NCBI GenBank assembly: GCA_051744365.1
Contig: JBNJCX010000006.1
Location: 1-64,000, forward strand
Length of the DNA stretch: 64,000 bases
Reading direction: 5' to 3'
DNA from: Gudongella sp051744365
GTDB lineage: Bacteria; Bacillota; Clostridia; Tissierellales; Tissierellaceae
In this document: positions 53,676 to 60,798 of the stretch, in pieces
How the letters are laid out: every line of letters begins with the position of its first letter
How positions within the stretch are numbered: the first letter of the stretch is position 1
Notes under the pieces: model-generated
What the model was told of the DNA's origin: nothing
Databases searched by the model: none
Seen by the model: only the letters and a program-made list of their open reading frames with translations
Program-made: the position numbers and the translations under genes

Positions 53676-55130
53676 ATGGATAATGGAGTTATGCTTCAGG
53701 GTTTCGAATGGTATCTGCCTGATGATGGCAGCTATTACAGAATGATGACAGAAAGAGCTGAAGAGCTTGCAAAAGTTGGATTCGCTGGTGTTTGGATTCC
53801 ACCGGTCTTTAAGAGCACAGGAACAAATGATGTCGGGTATGGAATATATGATATGTACGATTTGGGTGAATTTGATCAGAAGGGCAGTGTAAGGACAAAA
53901 TATGGATTAAAGACGGAGCTTCGTTACATGATCAAGGCGTTTCACGAAAATGGAGTAAATATATATGCAGACGTAGTAATGAATCACAAAGCAGGTGGTG
54001 ATAGGCAGGAGAAATTCATTGCCATTGAAGTGGACACAAAAGACCGCAACAAGGAACTGGGAGAAGCTAGGGATATCAGCGGTTGGACTGGATTTGATTT
54101 CACCGGAAGAGGAGGGAAGTATTCCGAATTCAAGTGGAATTTCAATCACTTCAACGGAGTTGATTACGATGACCTTACAGGGAAAAAAGGAATATTTAGA
54201 ATAATCGGCGAGAATAAGGGCTGGAACCTGGGAGTGTCGATTGAAAGAGGAAACTACGACTACCTGATGTTCTCAGATATAGACCATGCACATCCTGAAG
54301 TGAAGGCAGAGTTCATAAGATGGGCGAAATGGTTTATCGAGGAGACCGGGGTAGATGGATTCAGACTTGATGCCGTTAAGCATATTGATGCAGCATTTCT
54401 AAGAGAGTTCATCCATAGTATAAACACGACTATAGGGGAGGATTTCTACATATTTGGAGAATATTGGGTCAACAACCTAGACTTGATTGAGAAGTTTCTA
54501 AATGAAACATCATTCGACATTGACCTTTTTGATGTTCCTCTTCATTTCAATCTTCATAGGGCATCATTGGAGGGAGATCGCTTTGACTTAAGAAGTGTAT
54601 TTGACAACACGCTTGTGCGCAAACATCCCACAGAGGCAGTCACTTTTGTTGATAATCATGACTCTCAACCTAGTCAGGGATTACAATCATGGGTGGAACC
54701 TTGGTTCAAGGAAATAGCATATGCTCTTATACTCTTAAGAAGCAAGGGATATCCCTGTGTGTTTTATGGAGATTACTACGGAACAGGTGGAGAGCATCAA
54801 TATGAAGGTATAAAGGATAGAATAGACAGGCTTATTCATATAAGGCGAAACTACTGCTTTGGTGAAGAGGATGATTATTTTCAGGAGCCTAATGTAATTG
54901 GTTGGGTGAGAAAAGGAACGGATGAAAAGCCAGAAAGGTCAGCGGTGGTCATTTCCAACAAGGTTGGCGGGATGATAAGGATGCATATGGGAGCAGAATA
55001 CGTTGGAAGGGAATTTATTGACAAGCTTGGAAATGAAAAGAAAAGTGTAGTAATTCAAGGGGATGGATTTGGAGAATTTTCTACCCCTGCAGCAGGAGTG
55101 AGTGCCTGGGTTTTACGGGAGATAGAATAA
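53676..55130 (+). CDS. cytoplasmic alpha-amylase (GH13, subfamily 5-like)
   Basis: 484 residues without a signal peptide, so it is intracellular. MLQGFEWYLPDDG opens the protein, as in bacterial liquefying-type and cytoplasmic AmyA enzymes. Catalytic residues: Asp in GFRLDAVKHI (about 230), Glu in YIFGEYW (about 260), Asp in FVDNHDSQ (about 327); ADVVMNHKAGGD is conserved region I. The start is placed at 53676, since AGGGAGG precedes it; a longer frame begins at 53634. It probably degrades stored or imported maltodextrin or glycogen, although no glycogen genes are nearby. Confidence 0.9.
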   Translation: MDNGVMLQGFEWYLPDDGSYYRMMTERAEELAKVGFAGVWIPPVFKSTGTNDVGYGIYDMYDLGEFDQKGSVRTKYGLKTELRYMIKAFHENGVNIYADVVMNHKAGGDRQEKFIAIEVDTKDRNKELGEARDISGWTGFDFTGRGGKYSEFKWNFNHFNGVDYDDLTGKKGIFRIIGENKGWNLGVSIERGNYDYLMFSDIDHAHPEVKAEFIRWAKWFIEETGVDGFRLDAVKHIDAAFLREFIHSINTTIGEDFYIFGEYWVNNLDLIEKFLNETSFDIDLFDVPLHFNLHRASLEGDRFDLRSVFDNTLVRKHPTEAVTFVDNHDSQPSQGLQSWVEPWFKEIAYALILLRSKGYPCVFYGDYYGTGGEHQYEGIKDRIDRLIHIRRNYCFGEEDDYFQEPNVIGWVRKGTDEKPERSAVVISNKVGGMIRMHMGAEYVGREFIDKLGNEKKSVVIQGDGFGEFSTPAAGVSAWVLREIE

Positions 55131-55132
55131 GA

Positions 55133-55156
55133 AAAAACGGCCTAAGAGCCGTTTTT
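55133..55156. terminator. bidirectional terminator between amylase and the leftward aldolase gene
   Basis: AAAAACGGC / GCCGTTTTT (55133-55141, 55148-55156) around a 6-base loop, with A- and T-runs on both sides; it serves both convergent genes. Confidence 0.92.
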
Positions 55157-55158
55157 CT

Positions 55159-56262
55159 TCATTTTAATTTTCCTCTGCAGTCAATTTCCACTTCCGCCAG
55201 AACCTCCTGATCAGATACCAGATGCAATTTTTCATAAAGATTTACCACAGGGCAGATGTGGTTTGGGAATATTTCAACTTTGTCTCCAACATGAACCATC
55301 TTGCTGAAATCCTCATTGTAAATAAGGGCGTGTTCGTCATACATTGAGGAAATGACAACACCATCATATCCCTTGATTTTGCCAAGGCCACTTGTTGCAG
55401 TAATTCCCTTGTTTCTCTTTTGCATAGTCAAACCCTTTGCTCCAACATCCAGGACAACCCTTTCCCTGGTAGGCTTGCTCATAACCGTCGCAAGTACAGT
55501 TGCAGCATTGTTATTGAAGTGTCCAAGACCACTTGCCTGGGATGAATCCATAAATATATACGTCCCCGGTCTAATTTCAGTTACTCCCTCCATAATTGGG
55601 AAATCGTGCATAAGGGAAGGAGTCGAACCAATGCTTACTGTTTGGAGCTCAAAGCCTTCATTTTTGGCAATAGCTGCAAAGCGGAGGGTTCTTTTCTGGC
55701 TTTCATCGTGAATCTCTCGTAATTCATTTAAGTCCTCGGCACCGTAGGAGTGGCCATCATGGGAAAATATTCCCTTGAGATATATACTATCGGAAGATTT
55801 GATATACTCCAAGAGCTCAATAAAACTCTTCTCCTCAATTATACCGGATCTGTTTTCACCGACTTCGATTTCTATCAGGACCTGTGCCTTTTTTTCTTTT
55901 TCAAACACCCTGTCTATCATCTTAGCCTGAGGGATGGAATCCAGACCAAATGAAATATTTAATGTTTTCTGAAGTGCTTTTATTCTTTCCAGTTTCAATT
56001 CTCCCACTATCTCATTTGCAATAAATATATCCTTAAGTCCAGCTGAAGCCATTACCTCAGCCTCTCCAACCTTTGCAACAGTTATTCCAACCGCTCCGAT
56101 TTCCTCCTGAAGAAGTGCAAGTTGCGATGCTTTATGAGTCTTTGAGTGCGGCCTTAAAGAGACTTTGCTTCTGTGGGCATAGTCCTGCATGGATTTGATA
56201 TTTTTCTCCATTATATCCTTTCTGATAAGCAGGGATGGTGTATCAAGATCTCTTATTTTCAT
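55159..56262 (-). CDS. D-threonine aldolase / D-serine dehydratase-like PLP enzyme
   Basis: 367 residues of the fold-type III alanine-racemase-like family. The PLP lysine lies in LRPHSKTHKA (about 41), with GITVAKVGEAEVMASAG and SIGSTPSLMHD following. The metal site of D-threonine aldolase/D-serine dehydratase is visible as DEHALIY and PNHICPVVNLYE near the C-terminus (His and Cys). It likely cleaves or deaminates a D-hydroxy amino acid. RBS AAGGAGGAAAAA. It is a single gene convergent with the amylase gene. Confidence 0.85.
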   Translation of the reverse strand: MKIRDLDTPSLLIRKDIMEKNIKSMQDYAHRSKVSLRPHSKTHKASQLALLQEEIGAVGITVAKVGEAEVMASAGLKDIFIANEIVGELKLERIKALQKTLNISFGLDSIPQAKMIDRVFEKEKKAQVLIEIEVGENRSGIIEEKSFIELLEYIKSSDSIYLKGIFSHDGHSYGAEDLNELREIHDESQKRTLRFAAIAKNEGFELQTVSIGSTPSLMHDFPIMEGVTEIRPGTYIFMDSSQASGLGHFNNNAATVLATVMSKPTRERVVLDVGAKGLTMQKRNKGITATSGLGKIKGYDGVVISSMYDEHALIYNEDFSKMVHVGDKVEIFPNHICPVVNLYEKLHLVSDQEVLAEVEIDCRGKLK

Positions 56263-56387
56263 TTTTTCCTCCTTAAAATCTTTACATATTAAGAATTATA
56301 TACCCAAAACAAGAAAAACAAAAGGCTATGGAGTGAGCCTGGTGTTTTCAGGGTAAAATATCTTTAAGTAATTAGGAAGGTGTTTAT

Positions 56388-57128
56388 ATGGGTATTTATC
56401 AAAAGGCCTTGCTTATTGTATTTCTATCAGCGACCATATTTCTTCTTGTGATGGAAGTATATGTTACAGACGGGGATGTCTTGTCCTACAGCAGGTATAT
56501 AATAATGCTCTGTCTTGGAGTGGCGACATTTTCAGGTAGGGGTGACCTGGAGGAGCAAAGGAGGCTGTCATGGGCTTTTCCCTTGATGTTGACAGGTGAT
56601 TTTTTCCTCGTGTTTTCCTATACAATTGAAGGATTCACAGAAAATATCAGATGCTTTGGCTTCATTCCATTTTCCATGTCATACATTATTATGATAAAGG
56701 TATACCTTAAGGGCTTTAGATGGAGCAACAATTATTTGTTGCCTTCGATTTTTTATGGAGTAGCCGCTTCTGCTTTGATAATTAAATTGTATCCATATGT
56801 GGATGGAATTATAGCAATTGCAGGTTTTGTTGCTTTAGGCGCAGTCACTGTAATGTCATGGGCAGGGTCTGTGGCACTCTGGAATGGATACTACAGCAAA
56901 CGATCAGCTATTATGATGGCTTTGTCGGGATTCTTGATGGCTGTATGTGATTATGGCGTGGCCATGGAGATGTTCTATCCAGGCTTTTATACCATAAGAG
57001 AAGCCATTGCAATTAATGTTGTGTGGTTGTCATATCTTCCCGGGTGGTCGATACTGGCACTTCTTGTTGTCGACAAGAATGAGACAGGTGGTGTTTATGG
57101 AAGGAAAAAACAGGTATATAATACATAA
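56388..57128 (+). CDS. YhhN-family membrane protein (lysoplasmalogenase-like)
   Basis: 246 residues, largely hydrophobic, with about eight predicted helices. Two acidic positions within helices, LMLTGDFFLVFS (about 71) and LMAVCDYGVAMEMF (about 189), match the paired Asp residues of YhhN/TMEM86 proteins. Plasmalogens occur in anaerobic Clostridia, so a lysoplasmalogenase is plausible. Identification is by helix pattern and the two motifs only. RBS GGAAGGTG. Confidence 0.55.
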   Translation: MGIYQKALLIVFLSATIFLLVMEVYVTDGDVLSYSRYIIMLCLGVATFSGRGDLEEQRRLSWAFPLMLTGDFFLVFSYTIEGFTENIRCFGFIPFSMSYIIMIKVYLKGFRWSNNYLLPSIFYGVAASALIIKLYPYVDGIIAIAGFVALGAVTVMSWAGSVALWNGYYSKRSAIMMALSGFLMAVCDYGVAMEMFYPGFYTIREAIAINVVWLSYLPGWSILALLVVDKNETGGVYGRKKQVYNT

Positions 57129-57179
57129 CAGTACAATACCGTGTTGAGTGATGCAGGTTTTCAAAAGGGGGATGGAATA

Positions 57180-57596
57180 ATGGAACATAGAATTGAAGTA
57201 GGTTTAATTAAAGATTATAGAAAGATTACAGGACCATCTGATGGAACGGATTTACCAGGTTCATTGGAGCTTTCATATCTGGTATCGACACCAGCAGTTG
57301 TAAATATGGTAATAGAGGCTTCCACCGAGATGCTGGATGACCTGCTTCCTTCGGATTACACGACTGTGGGAACACATATAGAATTATCCCACGAAAATCC
57401 AACCCTGGTAGGGGAACCTATCAACATAAGACTTAAGGTATCAGGGGTTGAGAACAATAAAGTATTTATTGACATTGAGGGGTTTGACAGTCAGGGCAGA
57501 TTCCTTAAGGGGAAATACGAAAGACATATAGTTAACAAAAGCAGATTGATGCAGCATGCTTATGGAAGATTCCCGGATTCAACAAGCGGTTATTAA
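57180..57596 (+). CDS. hotdog-fold thioesterase (fluoroacetyl-CoA thioesterase-like)
   Basis: 138 residues. SYLVSTPAVVNMVIEASTEMLDDLLPSDYTTVGTHIELSHENPTLVGEPI resembles the FlK-type single hotdog, with the Thr, Glu and His positions of the active site present (STP, E, H in THIELSH). The start is placed at ATG 57180 behind AAGGGGGATGG. The acyl substrate is unknown; defence against fluoroacetate is not implied. Confidence 0.8.
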   Translation: MEHRIEVGLIKDYRKITGPSDGTDLPGSLELSYLVSTPAVVNMVIEASTEMLDDLLPSDYTTVGTHIELSHENPTLVGEPINIRLKVSGVENNKVFIDIEGFDSQGRFLKGKYERHIVNKSRLMQHAYGRFPDSTSGY

Positions 57597-57610
57597 AGTC
57601 TGAGAAAACA

Positions 57611-57647
57611 AAAACTTGGATATTTATTGAACAAATATCCAAGTTTT
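57611..57647. terminator. terminator after the thioesterase gene
   Basis: AAAACTTGGATATTT / AAATATCCAAGTTTT (57611-57625, 57633-57647), a perfect 15-bp stem with a 7-base loop. Confidence 0.92.
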
Positions 57648-57911
57648 GTGAAAAATACAATTATGGAGATTGAGCTATATTTAGCAAAATATCAAACTGC
57701 TTTAATATAGGAAAGTATCAATATGATAGACTGAATTATATTTACAAGTATGGATAAATTGACTAGAAACCAGATTCTAGACGATAAACAATCAAAACAT
57801 ACATACATACAAATGTTTAAATGAAAAAGTACTTGTGTAAATATGATCAGTCTGCTATAATCAAAGGTGTTAATTTAATATCAAACAATACATAAAATGG
57901 AGGGTTTAAGA
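57648..57911 (+). promoter_or_regulatory. leader of the duplicated lipoprotein gene
   Basis: The promoter TTGTGT (57833-57838), 17-base spacer, TATAAT (57856-57861) lies about 50 bases before the start codon. Upstream the DNA is very A/T-rich with a short CATA run (57797-57810) and an inverted repeat CTAGA/TCTAG (57765-57782). No gene or aptamer was recognised. Confidence 0.55.
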
Positions 57912-59021
57912 ATGAAGAAACTATTAATGTTACTACTGGTATTTGCACTAAGTTTCAGTATGCTTGCAGGATGTACACAAACTGAAGAGCCAGTCGAAGA
58001 ACCAGCTGCAGAAGAACCAGCAGAAGAGCCAGTTGAAGAACCGGCAGAAGAGCCAGCTGAAGCTGGATCAATTGCAAAGCTTGGTCTTGGACAAGTAATT
58101 TCAACTTCCAAGTCAAAAGAGAAAACAGCTGATGAAAATGCACAGGCACAGGCAGATGTCACTATCGCAGCTGTAGGATTTGACGAAGATGGTAAGGTTG
58201 TTACTGTAACTATTGATGTTGCACAGACAAGAGTTGCTTTTGATGAGAATATGGCTGTAACCTCAGATAAAGAAGAGTTGGTGAAGAGCAAGAAAGAACT
58301 TGGACCGGATTATGGAATGGCAAAAGCATCATCCATAGGCAAAGAGTGGTATGAACAAATGGAAGCTTTTGAAGAGTGGATGATAGGCAAGACAGTTGAA
58401 GAGATAAAGAGTCTTGAAGTTATGGAAAGAGACGAATCTCATCAGAACGTTCCAGATGTACCAGAGCTTACTTCATCTGTAACAATCACTGTTGAGTCAT
58501 ATATTGCAGCTGTTGAGGAAGCGTGGAACAATGCAGTTGATGCAACTGGAGCTGAGACTGTAGGTCTTGGAATCGAGACTCACATAGACAAGTCAAAGGA
58601 TGCAACTGCAGATGCAGGAGCACAGGCACAGGTTGATACTTATATGGCTGCAACAGCATTTGATGCTGATGGAGTTGTAGTGGCAACGATAATTGACAAT
58701 GCACAGGTAAGAGTTGCTTATGAGCTTGATGGAACACTTGCAACTGATACGTCAGTTGAAGGAAAGACCAAACACGAGCTTAAGGAAGACTATGGAATGG
58801 TAAAAGCATCATCCATAGATAAAGAATGGTATGAGCAAATGGAAGCTTTCCAAGAGTGGATGGTAGGAAAAGACATCGAAGAGATCAAGAATCTTGAAGT
58901 AATGGAAAGAGACGAATCACATCAGAACGTTCCTAATGTACCAGAGCTTACTTCAACTGTAACTATAACTGTAGAAGGGTATATAGCAGTTGTTGAAGAA
59001 GCAGCTGAAATGGCAAGATAA
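57912..59021 (+). CDS. lipoprotein with two near-identical tandem domains, unknown function
   Basis: 369 residues. Signal sequence KKLLMLLLVFALSFSMLAGC with the lipobox Cys at about 21, then an EEP-rich low-complexity spacer (about 24-50). Two copies of a 150-residue domain follow (about 52-210 and 215-369). Each has an AQAQ(A/V)D start, a beta-rich part, then YGM(A/V)KASSI...KEWYEQMEAF(E/Q)EWM and LEVMERDESHQNVP(D/N)VPELTS. The nucleotide sequences of the copies are also very similar, so the duplication is recent or kept alike. Start at 57912 behind GGAGGG; GAAA-loop terminator after it. A surface-bound ligand-binding protein is plausible. Confidence 0.75.
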   Translation: MKKLLMLLLVFALSFSMLAGCTQTEEPVEEPAAEEPAEEPVEEPAEEPAEAGSIAKLGLGQVISTSKSKEKTADENAQAQADVTIAAVGFDEDGKVVTVTIDVAQTRVAFDENMAVTSDKEELVKSKKELGPDYGMAKASSIGKEWYEQMEAFEEWMIGKTVEEIKSLEVMERDESHQNVPDVPELTSSVTITVESYIAAVEEAWNNAVDATGAETVGLGIETHIDKSKDATADAGAQAQVDTYMAATAFDADGVVVATIIDNAQVRVAYELDGTLATDTSVEGKTKHELKEDYGMVKASSIDKEWYEQMEAFQEWMVGKDIEEIKNLEVMERDESHQNVPNVPELTSTVTITVEGYIAVVEEAAEMAR

Positions 59022-59038
59022 TTCAATATGAATTTGTG

Positions 59039-59064
59039 GAGCCTGGGAAACCAGGCTCTTTTTT
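59039..59064 (+). terminator. terminator after the duplicated lipoprotein gene
   Basis: GAGCCTGG / CCAGGCTC (59039-59046, 59051-59058) with a GAAA tetraloop and six T. Confidence 0.95.
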
Positions 59065-59155
59065 CATGCGTATAGTAAGTGTGATAAAAAATCATTTCAG
59101 GGGTATGATAATCATGGAAGATAAATTATCAGGAATATCCGAAGGAGGATAAATA

Positions 59156-59521
59156 ATGAAATTTTGCTGGATTACATTGACTGTCAATGATATGGATAAA
59201 TCACTTGAATTTTACACGGGAATTGTTGGGTTGAAGGTAGACAGAAGGTTTAATGCAGGGCCGGACACTGAAATCTGTTTTTTAGGGGAAGGAGAGACAA
59301 AGCTTGAGCTTATATGTGACCTGGATATAAAGCCTGATTGTCTCGGGGAAGGAATGTCCATGGGATTTGAAGTTGATTCCCTCGATAGTCTTAGGAATCT
59401 GCTGGATGAGAAGGATATAGAGGTACATAGTGGTCCTTTTAAGCCAAATCCTGAGATAAGATTTCTTTATGTTAAGGATCCGGACGGATTCAAAGTGCAG
59501 TTTGTGGAGAATATAAAATAG
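59156..59521 (+). CDS. VOC-family (glyoxalase/bleomycin-resistance-like) protein
   Basis: 121 residues with two beta-alpha-beta-beta-beta modules. FCWITLTVNDMDKSLEFYTGIVGLKVD starts the first and MSMGFEVDSLDSLRNLL...FLYVKDPDGFKVQFVE ends the second. A Glu at the C-terminal metal position (VQFVE) is present. In the first module the usual His at strand 1 is replaced (WITLTV), so glyoxalase I activity is doubtful. RBS GAAGGAGGA. Confidence 0.85.
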   Translation: MKFCWITLTVNDMDKSLEFYTGIVGLKVDRRFNAGPDTEICFLGEGETKLELICDLDIKPDCLGEGMSMGFEVDSLDSLRNLLDEKDIEVHSGPFKPNPEIRFLYVKDPDGFKVQFVENIK

Positions 59522-59532
59522 ATACAATAGAG

Positions 59533-59564
59533 CAATGACCAGCTTCTTTTAAAGCTGGTCATTG
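59533..59564. terminator. bidirectional terminator between the VOC gene and the leftward M20 gene
   Basis: CAATGACCAGCTT / AAGCTGGTCATTG (59533-59545, 59552-59564), a perfect 13-bp stem with a 6-base loop; no strong T-run on either side. Confidence 0.75.
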
Positions 59565-59573
59565 ATATTTTCA

Positions 59574-60794
59574 TTATTGAAGTTCATCATCCTTGGGAAG
59601 AGATGTGAACTTCTGGGTTATTCTCGAATATATGTCTACTGCATTCATAAGGTCATCTATCTGGACATGTTCTTCCTCAGTGTGGGCAAGGGAAAGATCT
59701 CCGGGGCCGAATACTACTGTAGGAATATTTGCATAGGTCTTAAGCAGTGCTGCATCTGACCAGCCTATACCACTTGTAATAGTAGGCTCGTATCCAATTA
59801 CCTCACGTATTCCCTCTCTAACAGCAGTTACTATCGACTCATTGAAGGAAGTAATCAACGGTGGATGATACATCGCGAGTAGACTTTCGGGAGTGACCTC
59901 GATTTTTGCTTTAAACTTCGGATCCTCCTCCTTGAGCTTGTTTATGATATCCTGATACTCAGCCATCACAGTGTCCTTATCTTCTCCGGGAATGTATCTT
60001 CTGTCTATTCTCAATATACATTTGTCAGCTACAGTACTTTGCTCAGTACCTCCGGTTATGGTACCGAAATTCATAACTGAGCCACCCATATATTCATCGT
60101 ATTTCTCCCTGATAATCGGGTAGAGCTCCTCCTTGACCCTGCTGATAAAGGTCATAGCGTGCTCAATTGCATTTATTCCATTTTCTGGGCGGCCACTATG
60201 GGAAGCCTTGCCGTAGAATGTTACATCGAACCATTCCAGACCTCTGTGGCCTATGGCATATTCATAATCTGATGGTTCACCAACAATTGCACCGTCGGCA
60301 GTAATTTCTGAGTTTACAATATATTCAGTTCCTTCACTTTTACCTTCCTCACCAATAACTGCAGTAAATATTACATCGCCTTCTGGGATATATCCACTTC
60401 TCTTCATAGCTACCATTGAAAGCATAAAGGAAGCCAGAGAGCCTTTCATATCAACAGATCCCCTACCGTAGATTTTTCCGTTAGTGACATTTGCAGCAAA
60501 GGGATCTATAGTCATATTATAAGGCAATACCGTGTCAGTATGACCATTATACATAATTGACTTTCCATTGCCATTACCTCTTATTTTAGCTATAACATTC
60601 GGTCTTCCATTTATCACAGGGTGGAGCTCTGACTGGATTCCCTGCTCAATAAGGTAGTTGTGTATATAGCTGGCAACATCCTTTTCAACTCCGGGAGTAT
60701 CCTTGTGACTGGGTATTTTTATCAAGTCCTGGGTCAACTTGACCAATTCCTCCTGGGTGAAATATTCTTTTGGGTCGAAGTTTTTGTTTGTCAA
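59574..60794 (-). CDS. M20-family metallopeptidase (ArgE/DapE-like)
   Basis: 406 residues. Zinc-ligand pattern: NGHTDTVLP (His, about 84), GRGSVDMKGSLA (Asp, about 115), GEEGKSEG (Glu pair, about 148), GEPSDYE (about 173) and LAHTEEEHV (His, about 380). The dimerisation domain in the middle contains RGLEWFDVTFYGKASHSGRPENG. It could be an acetylornithine deacetylase, succinyl-diaminopimelate desuccinylase or dipeptidase; no arginine or lysine genes nearby decide this. Starts at TTG with AAAGGAAGTG upstream, 4 bases past the TgpA-like stop. Confidence 0.85.
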   Translation of the reverse strand: MTNKNFDPKEYFTQEELVKLTQDLIKIPSHKDTPGVEKDVASYIHNYLIEQGIQSELHPVINGRPNVIAKIRGNGNGKSIMYNGHTDTVLPYNMTIDPFAANVTNGKIYGRGSVDMKGSLASFMLSMVAMKRSGYIPEGDVIFTAVIGEEGKSEGTEYIVNSEITADGAIVGEPSDYEYAIGHRGLEWFDVTFYGKASHSGRPENGINAIEHAMTFISRVKEELYPIIREKYDEYMGGSVMNFGTITGGTEQSTVADKCILRIDRRYIPGEDKDTVMAEYQDIINKLKEEDPKFKAKIEVTPESLLAMYHPPLITSFNESIVTAVREGIREVIGYEPTITSGIGWSDAALLKTYANIPTVVFGPGDLSLAHTEEEHVQIDDLMNAVDIYSRITQKFTSLPKDDELQ

Positions 60795-60798
60795 ATTA

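Noticed and set aside
57797..57810. CRISPR-like or satellite repeat from the CATA run
   Set aside because: It is only three to four units of a 4-base repeat in A/T-rich DNA, with no spacers.
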